Shown: positions 1 through 5,497 of the stretch, one piece after another | Numbering within the stretch: the first letter of the stretch is position 1 | Layout of the letters: each line of letters opens with the position of its first letter | Assembly: GCA_900764725.1 (NCBI GenBank) | Contig: CAAFPB010000516.1 | Location: 1 to 6,158, forward strand | DNA: 6,158 bases | DNA from: an uncultured Catenibacterium sp. | GTDB lineage: Bacteria > Bacillota_I > Bacilli_A > Erysipelotrichales > Coprobacillaceae | Reading direction: 5' to 3' | Notes under the pieces: model-generated | The model's database searches: none | Told to the model about the DNA's origin: nothing | The model's input: only the letters and a program-made list of their open reading frames with translations | Translations under genes and position numbers: made by a program

Positions 1-21
1 AGACGTGTGCTCTTCCGATCT
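1..21 (+). other. Illumina TruSeq adapter remnant (non-genomic)
   Basis: The first 21 bases match the 3' end of the Illumina TruSeq index-side adapter as I know it, including the diagnostic GCTCTTCCGATCT ending. This is untrimmed sequencing-library sequence at a contig end. The YfhO-like reading frame runs through it by chance, which creates a false GTG start at base 7 and five spurious residues (MLFRS). Genomic sequence should be read from base 22. Confidence 0.95.
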
Positions 22-390
22 GCATATTTCTATACATTAGATTTAAGTGTATTAGATCAGTGTGCTAAAACAGCACGTAAGAATGAAGTCAATATCTCAA
101 TGAAGAATGGTTCTATTGATACAACAGTGAATGCAGAAGATGAAGATAGTTATTTATATTTATCTGTTCCTGTAGATGATTGTTGGGATGTATTAGTGAA
201 TAATGAAAAAACAGAAGTGAAATCGTTTGGAGACTGCTTATATGCCATCAAGCTTCATTCTGGCACAAATAAGATTACTATGAGATATCATACTAAGCAC
301 CAAAAACTCGGTATTGGCTTAACAGCAGGGGCAATATTGTTTATAATCGTAAGTGCAGTTTATAGAAAAAAATATTGTAAGGAGAATTAA
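22..390 (+). CDS. YfhO-family membrane protein, C-terminal fragment (5' end missing)
   Basis: This is the last 122 residues of a much larger protein; YfhO-family proteins are usually above 800 residues with many membrane helices and a long extracytoplasmic part. The fragment opens with a YTLDL segment typical of the family's late region. A beta-rich stretch follows (about residues 43-90: LYLSVP, a WDVLVN segment, then a G-x-N-K-I-T-M-x-Y ending), and then a terminal membrane helix (about 96-114) and a basic tail (RKKYCKEN). YfhO proteins are GT-C-like membrane enzymes; in Bacillus and Listeria relatives they transfer sugar from an undecaprenyl carrier onto lipoteichoic acid outside the cell. 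The next gene starts 1 nt after the stop and its ribosome site lies inside this gene, so the two are co-transcribed and probably translationally coupled. No start is available because the contig begins in an adapter. Family assignment is by pattern recognition, not a search. Confidence 0.8.
   Translation, partial: AYFYTLDLSVLDQCAKTARKNEVNISMKNGSIDTTVNAEDEDSYLYLSVPVDDCWDVLVNNEKTEVKSFGDCLYAIKLHSGTNKITMRYHTKHQKLGIGLTAGAILFIIVSAVYRKKYCKEN
379..384 (+). promoter_or_regulatory. Ribosome binding site of the GT2 gene
   Basis: AAGGAG lies 7 nt before the ATG at 392, within the last codons of the upstream gene. It fixes the start at 392. An in-frame GTG at 353 would overlap the upstream gene by 38 nt and add 13 residues ahead of the conserved LSIIIPSYNE strand. 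Confidence 0.85.
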
Positions 391-391
391 T

Positions 392-1309
392 ATGGAAGGT
401 TTATTAAGTATTATAATACCATCTTATAATGAAGGACTATTAATTGATAATACTGCGAATGTAGTAGTAGATATCATGACAGAACATAAGATTCCTTATG
501 AAATCTTATTTGTGGATGATGGTTCTAAAGATGATACTTGGAATAGAATTCAGGAAGCATCAAAGAAACATGAACATGTAAGAGGTGTTCATTTCTCTAG
601 AAACTTTGGGAAAGAATCTGCAATTACTGCAGGTATGACATATGCGAAAGGTGATTGTTGTGTTGTTATGGACTGTGACTTACAACATCCACCAGTTAAG
701 ATTGTAGAAATGTATAAGTTATGGCAGGAAGGCTATGAAGTTGTAGAAGCTGTCAAAGAAGATAGAGGAGAAGAATCAGGTATCCATAGATTCATGGCTA
801 ATACTTTCTATAAGATCATCTCTAAGCTTACTAATATCGATATGATGAATGCATCAGACTTCAAGCTTCTCGATAGAAAAGTAATGTTGGTACTACTTAA
901 CATGAAGGAAAAGAATTCTTTCTTTAGAGCTTTATCTTCATGGGTAGGATTTAAGACAACACAGATTCCATTTAGAGTTGCTGAAAGAGAAGCAGGGGAA
1001 TCAAAGTGGTCTACTAAGTCATTAGTTAAGTATGCAATACTTAATATTACTTCTTTCTCTTCTGCACCAATGCAGATTGTCACTATTTGTGGTTTTATCA
1101 TGTTACTTATCTCTGTAGTATTTGGAATTAACTCAATTGTACAATATGTGAATGGTACAGCTTTAGGAGGCTTTACTACAGTTATTTTACTTCAGTTATT
1201 CTCTAGTAGTATTATCATGATTTGTCTTGGTATTATTGGTTACTATATTGCCCAGATCTATGATGAAATCAAAGGAAGACCTAAGTTTATTGTTTCAGAA
1301 GAATGTTAG
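392..1309 (+). CDS. GT2 family glycosyltransferase, polyprenyl-phosphate sugar synthase type (CsbB/GtrB-like)
   Basis: The 305-residue protein matches the usual length of this family. The cytosolic GT-A domain shows SIIIPSYNEG (6-15), the nucleotide-binding VDDGSKDDTW (41-50), SRNFGKESA (69-77), the metal-binding DCDLQHPP (94-101, D94/D96), NASDFKLLDR (153-162) and the membrane-proximal REAGESKW (199-206). Two membrane helices follow (about 229-250 and 263-288), then a short tail with the family-like EIKGRPKFIV ending. Members transfer a sugar from a nucleotide donor to undecaprenyl or dolichyl phosphate at the inner membrane face, giving a lipid-linked donor that is flipped and used outside. 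The sugar cannot be read from sequence. Its coupling to a YfhO-type protein matches the csbB-yfhO arrangement used for teichoic acid glycosylation, though gene order is reversed relative to Bacillus subtilis. No flippase (GtcA-like) is visible here. All key motifs are intact. Confidence 0.92.
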   Translation: MEGLLSIIIPSYNEGLLIDNTANVVVDIMTEHKIPYEILFVDDGSKDDTWNRIQEASKKHEHVRGVHFSRNFGKESAITAGMTYAKGDCCVVMDCDLQHPPVKIVEMYKLWQEGYEVVEAVKEDRGEESGIHRFMANTFYKIISKLTNIDMMNASDFKLLDRKVMLVLLNMKEKNSFFRALSSWVGFKTTQIPFRVAEREAGESKWSTKSLVKYAILNITSFSSAPMQIVTICGFIMLLISVVFGINSIVQYVNGTALGGFTTVILLQLFSSSIIMICLGIIGYYIAQIYDEIKGRPKFIVSEEC

Positions 1310-1312
1310 AAC

Positions 1313-1338
1313 GGATGTGATTAATCACATCCTTTTTT
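1313..1338 (+). terminator. Rho-independent terminator after the YfhO/GT2 operon
   Basis: A perfect palindrome (GGATGTGA, TTAA loop, TCACATCC) begins 4 nt after the GT2 stop and is followed by six Ts. It closes the plus-strand unit just before the convergent SGNH gene ends. Confidence 0.93.
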
Positions 1339-1345
1339 AATGCAT

Positions 1346-1370
1346 AAAAAAAGGGACATACACTGTCCCT
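1346..1370 (-). terminator. Rho-independent terminator of the SGNH hydrolase gene
   Basis: On the minus strand the hairpin AGGGAC / GTCCCT (arms 1365-1370 and 1352-1357, 7-nt loop) runs into seven Ts. The 5' arm overlaps the TAG stop codon (1369-1371), so terminator and coding end are fused. It lies back to back with the plus-strand terminator in the convergent gap. Confidence 0.9.
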
Positions 1371-3528
1371 AACAAACAACACCATTACGTATTGTATAAT
1401 TTATTCCATTATAATTATAAGTTCCATTATAAGACCAATTCAATTGACCATTTTCTATATAATACCAAGTGCCTGTTCCATTCACCTGTGCAAGAGTTGT
1501 CTTATGCCAATTAATCTGTCCATGATCTACATAGTACCAAGTACCATTATAGTAAACAAGATTAGAATAATTCCAATCTATACTACCATTCTTTACATAG
1601 TACCAAGTATTATTAAAATAAACCAAGCCATTATAAGACCACTTTAACATACCGTTTTCAACATAATACCAAGTACCTGTTCCATTAACCTGAGATAATG
1701 TAGTCTTATGCCAGTTAATCTGTCCATGATCCACATAGTACCATGTATCATTAAATAAAACGAGATTAGAGTAATTCCAATCAATCTGACCATTCTTTAC
1801 ATAGTACCAAGTACCATTATAATAAACTAAGCCATTATAAGACCAATTTAATTGACCATTCTCAATATAATACCAAGTACCGTTATACAGTGTTAATCCT
1901 GTATAATGCCAGTTGATCTGACTGTTTTCTACATAATACCAAGTCCCTGTTCCATTAACTTGAGAAAGAGTATTAACGCCCCAGTTCAATTTACCATTTT
2001 CTACGTAATACCAAGTATTTCCATATTGTACAAGATTTGTATAATTCCAGTCAATCTTACCATTCTTCACATAATACCAGCCACCATTATATAAAACTAA
2101 GCTTGAATATGAAGATTGATAAATACCATTCTCAATATAATACCAAGTATTATCACAATAAGCTAAGCCTTGATATTTCCAGTTGATTACACCATTTGAA
2201 ACATAGTACCATGTACCACTTCCATTAACCTGACATACGGTATTCTTATTCCAGTTTATCTGACCATTCTCTACATAATACCAAGTACTATAATACTTCA
2301 CTAGATTTGTATACTTCCAGTTGATCTTACCATGATCCACATAATACCATGTCCCATTATATAAAATAAGATTATTATAATTCGTATCAAGAACACCATT
2401 AACTAAATAACACCATTCTCCATTAATAAAAGTAAGACCATTACTAGATGTATCAACAGTACCATTCACCACATAGTAAGTCTTTCCACCAAAGTCTACT
2501 AATCCTGTATAGGTGTCATCAATCTTCCCATTATGAATACAATGCCATTCTCCATTGTAATAAATGAGTGTATCGCCAGTTAAAACAATACCGTTATTCA
2601 CAAAATACCAATCATTTCCATATCTCACTATACCAGTCATATTCTTATTTGTATGACCATTTACAAGATAGTAGGTTGTATTATTACAAGTCCAAGGACC
2701 ATTATAAGATGTATCTATCTTGCCTGAATCTACTTTATAATATTCCTCTTCATATTCAATAGCACCCGTAATAGATTGATCCGCAATACCATCAACCATA
2801 TAATAATTCAGATAAACACCTGTGACATTAGTAAAATGACCATACTGAGTTGCATATGTGCCTGCACCTATAGTAATAGTAGACGCATAAGTATTCACTT
2901 TTACATCTTCACATTTCATTAAATAGCCACCAATAGTTTCACCAATAGAATAATGTCCATATTTATTAGGATGAAAACCATCAGAAGAAAAATAATCCTT
3001 ATTCCCATTTAAAGCATATTCACTATTAGTAATATATGTTCCTCCAGCTTGCTTTGTGCCATCCTTATAAGCCTCTATAACTTGAGTGAAACGACTACGA
3101 TTTTCTACTGAATCTCCAGTCATAGCGACTAATACTTGTGCTTGAGGATAAAGTCTCTGTGCTTTTTTTACTGTATCATAAACCTTGTCTTTAATGGTGT
3201 CATAAGAATAATACATATCATTATATCCACCTGCAATGACTACATATTTCGCATTTCTTCCTGTACCTTCATCTAGTAAATCATCAAATGTCTGACCATA
3301 AGACTCCGCAACAAATCCTACACCACCCTGAGATGCCTGTGTATAATCAACACCTGCCTTTTGGCTTGCATGAACATACCATAGATCATCTCCAGTTATT
3401 GGTCCATCTTTAGAATAACCTTGGGTATATGAATCTCCGATATATTGTACAAGATCTTTACTATCTGCATAAACAGGTGAACTAACACAAATAAGCAGAA
3501 AGATAAAAATACCAATCAACCTTTTCAT
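1369..3528 (-). CDS. Secreted SGNH/GDSL hydrolase with about 20 C-terminal aromatic wall-binding repeats
   Basis: The 719-residue protein starts with a Sec signal peptide (basic MKR, hydrophobic core to about residue 18, likely cleavage after VYA at 21). The SGNH hydrolase domain (about 25-205) carries block I GDSYTQG (nucleophile S33), block II Gly in SQGGVG (66-71), block III GGYND (100-104, N103) and block V DGFHPN (D183, H186), so the Ser-Asp-His machinery is complete. Such enzymes are esterases or lipases; on a wall-targeted protein, deacylation of a cell-surface glycan is plausible but unproven. Residues 255-701 hold 20 repeats of 21-24 residues, after a degenerate copy at 237-254; an 18-residue cap ends in Cys719. 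The early repeats lack the second Trp and are diverged. No LPXTG motif or further membrane segment is seen, so anchoring would be by the repeats. The start is supported by GGAGG 6 nt upstream and by the signal peptide. It has its own promoter and terminator. Confidence 0.92.
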   Translation of the reverse strand: MKRLIGIFIFLLICVSSPVYADSKDLVQYIGDSYTQGYSKDGPITGDDLWYVHASQKAGVDYTQASQGGVGFVAESYGQTFDDLLDEGTGRNAKYVVIAGGYNDMYYSYDTIKDKVYDTVKKAQRLYPQAQVLVAMTGDSVENRSRFTQVIEAYKDGTKQAGGTYITNSEYALNGNKDYFSSDGFHPNKYGHYSIGETIGGYLMKCEDVKVNTYASTITIGAGTYATQYGHFTNVTGVYLNYYMVDGIADQSITGAIEYEEEYYKVDSGKIDTSYNGPWTCNNTTYYLVNGHTNKNMTGIVRYGNDWYFVNNGIVLTGDTLIYYNGEWHCIHNGKIDDTYTGLVDFGGKTYYVVNGTVDTSSNGLTFINGEWCYLVNGVLDTNYNNLILYNGTWYYVDHGKINWKYTNLVKYYSTWYYVENGQINWNKNTVCQVNGSGTWYYVSNGVINWKYQGLAYCDNTWYYIENGIYQSSYSSLVLYNGGWYYVKNGKIDWNYTNLVQYGNTWYYVENGKLNWGVNTLSQVNGTGTWYYVENSQINWHYTGLTLYNGTWYYIENGQLNWSYNGLVYYNGTWYYVKNGQIDWNYSNLVLFNDTWYYVDHGQINWHKTTLSQVNGTGTWYYVENGMLKWSYNGLVYFNNTWYYVKNGSIDWNYSNLVYYNGTWYYVDHGQINWHKTTLAQVNGTGTWYYIENGQLNWSYNGTYNYNGINYTIRNGVVC
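1372..2766 (-). repeat. Aromatic 22-residue repeat array of the SGNH hydrolase
   Basis: Twenty in-frame units follow the pattern GLVYYNGTWYYVKNGQIDWN plus two residues, then a partial cap. Sixteen full units are 22 residues long (66 bp) or one residue short; four are 24 residues and contain QVNG(S/T)GTW (starting at residues 430, 520, 610 and 678). They resemble choline-binding or glucan-binding type beta-hairpin repeats in aromatic content and unit length, but the ligand is unknown and the match is by appearance only. The C-terminal units are much more uniform than the first six. Confidence 0.9.
1426..1833 (-). repeat. Tandem duplication of a 204-bp three-unit block
   Basis: Residues 566-633 and 634-701 are two consecutive 68-residue blocks, each made of a 22, 22 and 24-residue unit in the same order (GLVY.., NL..HGQINWHKT, TL.QVNGTG..). 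The DNA copies (1630-1833 and 1426-1629) align without gaps and look clearly alike, with scattered, often synonymous, differences. This points to a fairly recent duplication by recombination inside the array. Confidence 0.85.
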
Positions 3529-3534
3529 GTAATA

Positions 3535-3539
3535 CCTCC
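3535..3539 (-). promoter_or_regulatory. Ribosome binding site of the SGNH hydrolase gene
   Basis: On the minus strand TGGAGGT places GGAGG 6 nt before the ATG at 3528, which directly precedes a signal-peptide sequence and supports this start. Confidence 0.85.
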
Positions 3540-3563
3540 ATAATTAATGAATGAGTCTATTAA

Positions 3564-3592
3564 AATATATTCTTGTTTAATATTCTTGTCAA
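3564..3592 (-). promoter_or_regulatory. Predicted sigma-A promoter of the SGNH hydrolase gene
   Basis: On the minus strand a perfect -35 TTGACA (3592-3587) and a -10 TATATT (3569-3564) are separated by 17 nt, giving a leader of roughly 30 nt before the start codon. The near-consensus boxes suggest a strong constitutive-type promoter unless the adjacent inverted repeat at 3596-3609 binds a regulator. Confidence 0.75.
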
Positions 3593-3595
3593 CAG

Positions 3596-3609
3596 GGTTT
3601 AGTTAAACC
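3596..3609. promoter_or_regulatory. Inverted repeat just upstream of the -35 box (possible operator)
   Basis: GGTTTA-GT-TAAACC is a perfect 6-bp inverted repeat with a 2-bp centre. It ends 3 bp upstream of the -35 box of the SGNH gene. The position would fit an activator or accessory-factor site, but no regulator is visible in the window and chance occurrence is possible. Confidence 0.3.
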
Positions 3610-3623
3610 AATAAATCTAGTTT

Positions 3624-3650
3624 AAAAAAGTTCCTCCTAGTTGGAGGAAC
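3624..3650 (-). terminator. Rho-independent terminator of the L,D-transpeptidase gene
   Basis: On the minus strand GTTCCTCC, a 5-nt loop and GGAGGAAC form a perfect 8-bp stem followed by six Ts, starting 11 nt after the TAA stop. It separates this gene from the SGNH gene downstream, so the two are transcribed independently. Confidence 0.93.
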
Positions 3651-3661
3651 CTGAGTATTGA

Positions 3662-5275
3662 TTAATAAATAATTATTTTAGTATTTCTAGGAATGTTGTC
3701 ATAGATCCATTTTGCATGATCAATATCTAATCTAACACAACCATGAGATACTGCCTTATCCATTGCATTATCAATGATATTTTTTGGCGTACTCTGTCTA
3801 TCATAGATAACTGAATGGAATAAGTAGTTACCAGTAATCTGTGTATAATACCAGCATCTACCTCTTGTACCTGTATCAAAGTATTTACCTTTAGCGCCCA
3901 CATAGAAAGTACCACTTACTGTAGGTGTTGATGGTTTACCAACACAGCACTGGTAATACTGAACATCTTGCCAGTTACCCTTGCTTCCTCTAAAGATACC
4001 AACACGATGTGTAGCTCTATCTACAAGAATAATATACTGTGTAGGACTTGATTCATTACGTACAAGATTACGCATCTTTTCTAATCCATCATTAACCATG
4101 ACACCATTAACTACTTCATAGTATCTACCTTGACCATTAACCTGTGCAAAACCAGAATAGTTCCAATCTAATGCACCATGATTAATATAATACCATCCAC
4201 CCGCATGGTAAGCTAAACCTGTATAATTCCAGTCTAACACACCATTTCTAATGAAATACCATGTACTATAATACTGGAATAAATCATTAAAATTCCAATT
4301 TAATACACCATTTTCAACATAATACCAAGTATCATAGTATTTAGTAAGATTAGTATAATGCCAATCTAACTGACCATTTACTACCATATACCATGTACTG
4401 TAATATTTTGTTAATCCTGTATAATTCCAATCAAGTTTACCATGATCTACATAATACCATCCACCACAGTGGAAAGCTAAACCAGTATAATTATAATCTA
4501 ATACACCGTTTCTAATGCAATACCATGTATCATCCTGTAGGATTAAATCATTGAAATTCCAATCCAAATAACCATTCACTACATAGTACCAAGTACTATA
4601 ATACTTAGTTAATCCTGTATAATTCCAGTTAAGAACACCATTTTCTACATAGTACCATCTGCCATCATGTATAGCTAAACCAGTATAATCATAATTAACT
4701 ACACCTTTTTCAAGTAAGTACCATGTGCCGTTGATGTATGTTAACTCACTCTTATTTGTATCAAGAGAGCCATTATGCATGTAGTATAAAACACCATCTG
4801 TTTCACAACCACCTGTATAATTCCAGTTAATCTGACCATGATCTACATAGAAGTAGCCACCACAGTGTTCTACTACTCCTGTATAAGTCCAGTCAATTGT
4901 ACCGTTTTCTACAAAGTACCATCCACCACAGTGGAAAATCACATCTCTTGTTTCTTCATTTAAGCGACCTTGATCAATATAATACCAAGTGCCATCAATG
5001 TAGACTACATCTGTTAGTGTTGTATCAACAGTCCCATTCTGTACATAATACTTTTCACCTTCGTATTCAGCTAACCCTTTAAAGTCTTTATCAACTTCTC
5101 CATTTGAATAATAAGCAAACTGATCATTCTCATAAAAAAGTCCTGACTTTGGTGTAACTACATCTTCTGTAGTTGTATCATCTACTGCATATACTGCATT
5201 ACTTAATGCGATAGGTACCTGAATAACCATAAAAGATAAAATTAAGCCTAATAATAACTTACTTAGTTTCTTCAT
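3662..5275 (-). CDS. Secreted L,D-transpeptidase (YkuD) with N-terminal aromatic wall-binding repeats
   Basis: The 537-residue protein begins with a Sec signal peptide (MKKLSK, hydrophobic 7-24, likely cleavage after VYA at residue 30). Fifteen exact 22-residue repeats (45-374) follow, then a 20-residue QVNGQG cap (375-394), a short linker and a YkuD domain (about 413-537). That domain holds the conserved His487 in FHSVIYD and SHGCVRL with catalytic Cys513. L,D-transpeptidases form 3-3 crosslinks in peptidoglycan or attach proteins to it, acting outside the membrane through a Cys acyl-enzyme. The repeats presumably hold the enzyme at the wall. The start is the ATG at 5275 with AAAGGAGG 9 nt upstream; the in-frame TTG at 5299 would translate the ribosome site itself. 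Repeats 1-3 and 6 lack the second Trp. Several Cys occur in the repeats (HCGG in units 4, 5 and 11; others in units 6 and 10), which is unusual for a secreted Gram-positive protein. It has its own promoter and terminator. Confidence 0.94.
   Translation of the reverse strand: MKKLSKLLLGLILSFMVIQVPIALSNAVYAVDDTTTEDVVTPKSGLFYENDQFAYYSNGEVDKDFKGLAEYEGEKYYVQNGTVDTTLTDVVYIDGTWYYIDQGRLNEETRDVIFHCGGWYFVENGTIDWTYTGVVEHCGGYFYVDHGQINWNYTGGCETDGVLYYMHNGSLDTNKSELTYINGTWYLLEKGVVNYDYTGLAIHDGRWYYVENGVLNWNYTGLTKYYSTWYYVVNGYLDWNFNDLILQDDTWYCIRNGVLDYNYTGLAFHCGGWYYVDHGKLDWNYTGLTKYYSTWYMVVNGQLDWHYTNLTKYYDTWYYVENGVLNWNFNDLFQYYSTWYFIRNGVLDWNYTGLAYHAGGWYYINHGALDWNYSGFAQVNGQGRYYEVVNGVMVNDGLEKMRNLVRNESSPTQYIILVDRATHRVGIFRGSKGNWQDVQYYQCCVGKPSTPTVSGTFYVGAKGKYFDTGTRGRCWYYTQITGNYLFHSVIYDRQSTPKNIIDNAMDKAVSHGCVRLDIDHAKWIYDNIPRNTKIIIY
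4094..5143 (-). repeat. Aromatic 22-residue repeat array of the L,D-transpeptidase
   Basis: Fifteen uninterrupted units of exactly 22 residues (66 bp) are followed by a 20-residue QVNGQG cap. Typical units read GLTKYYSTWYYVVNGYLDWN plus two residues. A three-unit block (units 9-11, 4418-4615) recurs four units later (units 13-15, 4154-4351), sharing NFN-DL, IRNGVLD, NYT-GLA and H-x-GGWYY in the same places. The first units are the most diverged, as in the SGNH protein. Confidence 0.92.
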
Positions 5276-5284
5276 GAAATGCCG

Positions 5285-5292
5285 CCTCCTTT
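5285..5292 (-). promoter_or_regulatory. Ribosome binding site deciding the L,D-transpeptidase start
   Basis: On the minus strand AAAGGAGG lies 9 nt before the ATG at 5275. The longer reading frame from a TTG at 5299 contains this site within its codons, so the ATG is the real start. Confidence 0.88.
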
Positions 5293-5304
5293 CTCCCAAA
5301 ATAG

Positions 5305-5322
5305 TAGGATTTTTTCATCCTA
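5305..5322 (-). promoter_or_regulatory. Hairpin at the 5' end of the L,D-transpeptidase leader
   Basis: TAGGAT and ATCCTA form a perfect 6-bp stem around a 6-nt A-rich loop on the minus strand. It begins about 7 nt after the predicted -10 box, near where transcription should start, and ahead of the ribosome site. It could protect the mRNA 5' end or be an operator over the start point. It is not a terminator, as no T-run follows on that strand. Confidence 0.4.
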
Positions 5323-5328
5323 ATCATT

Positions 5329-5357
5329 ATTTTACTCTTATAAATATCTTTAATCAA
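5329..5357 (-). promoter_or_regulatory. Predicted promoter of the L,D-transpeptidase gene
   Basis: On the minus strand TTGATT (5357-5352) and TAAAAT (5334-5329) are 17 nt apart, a moderate match to the sigma-A consensus (4/6 and 5/6). The region is very AT-rich, so other placements are possible. Confidence 0.5.
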
Positions 5358-5385
5358 ATATTTGCATTAGATAGTGTTTTTATTG

Positions 5386-5471
5386 TATTTAATGTTTAAA
5401 TACTCCTCTAAACATATCCCTTTAGGAGGATATCAATCTGATTCATCATAGAACATAATTGCATCATAGAA
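5386..5471. other. Structured non-coding stretch upstream of the L,D-transpeptidase promoter
   Basis: The roughly 190-bp gap between the repeat-protein gene and the L,D-transpeptidase gene holds no convincing gene. This part contains three elements. One is a perfect 7-bp inverted repeat TATTTAA-TGT-TTAAATA (5386-5402). The second is a 9-bp stem with one bulged base (5404-5412 with 5421-5430). The third is a 10-bp direct repeat CATCATAGAA at 5444-5453 and 5462-5471, period 18. They could be regulator sites, but AT-richness makes the first weak evidence. Confidence 0.35.
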
Positions 5472-5497
5472 AAAAGAAGAGTGATAAACACTCTTCT
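5470..5497 (-). terminator. Rho-independent terminator of the partial repeat-protein gene
   Basis: On the minus strand AGAAGAGTG and CACTCTTCT form a 9-bp stem with a 5-nt loop, followed by a T-run. As in the SGNH gene, the 5' arm includes part of the stop codon (5496-5498). Confidence 0.92.

Noticed and set aside
353..391. GTG start at 353 for the glycosyltransferase
   Set aside because: It overlaps the upstream gene by 38 nt and adds residues not expected before the first beta strand; AAGGAG sits correctly for the ATG at 392.
808..1101. Minus-strand open frame of 97 codons inside the GT2 gene
   Set aside because: It lies wholly opposite a gene with intact family motifs and has no recognisable ribosome site or domain.
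1444..2094. Plus-strand open frames across the repeat array (residue pattern FYIIPS)
   Set aside because: These are antisense shadows of the aromatic repeats; they have no ribosome site and their repetition only mirrors the coding strand.
1372..2766. Regularly spaced 66-bp DNA repeats that could look like a CRISPR or satellite array
   Set aside because: The periodicity is in frame with one long coding sequence, unit differences are often synonymous, and there is no constant repeat with variable spacers. It is a protein repeat.
5276..5299. TTG start at 5299 for the L,D-transpeptidase
   Set aside because: Its codons include the ribosome binding site, and the added GERRRHF segment precedes a normal signal peptide that starts at the ATG at 5275.
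5404..5430. Stem-loop as an extra terminator between the repeat-protein and transpeptidase genes
   Set aside because: Neither strand has a T-run directly after the stem, and the true terminator of the upstream gene is the hairpin at 5470-5497.
5424..5450. AGGAGG-like sequence suggesting a small plus-strand gene
   Set aside because: No ATG, GTG or TTG follows at a suitable distance with a meaningful reading frame; the purine run belongs to the inverted repeat.
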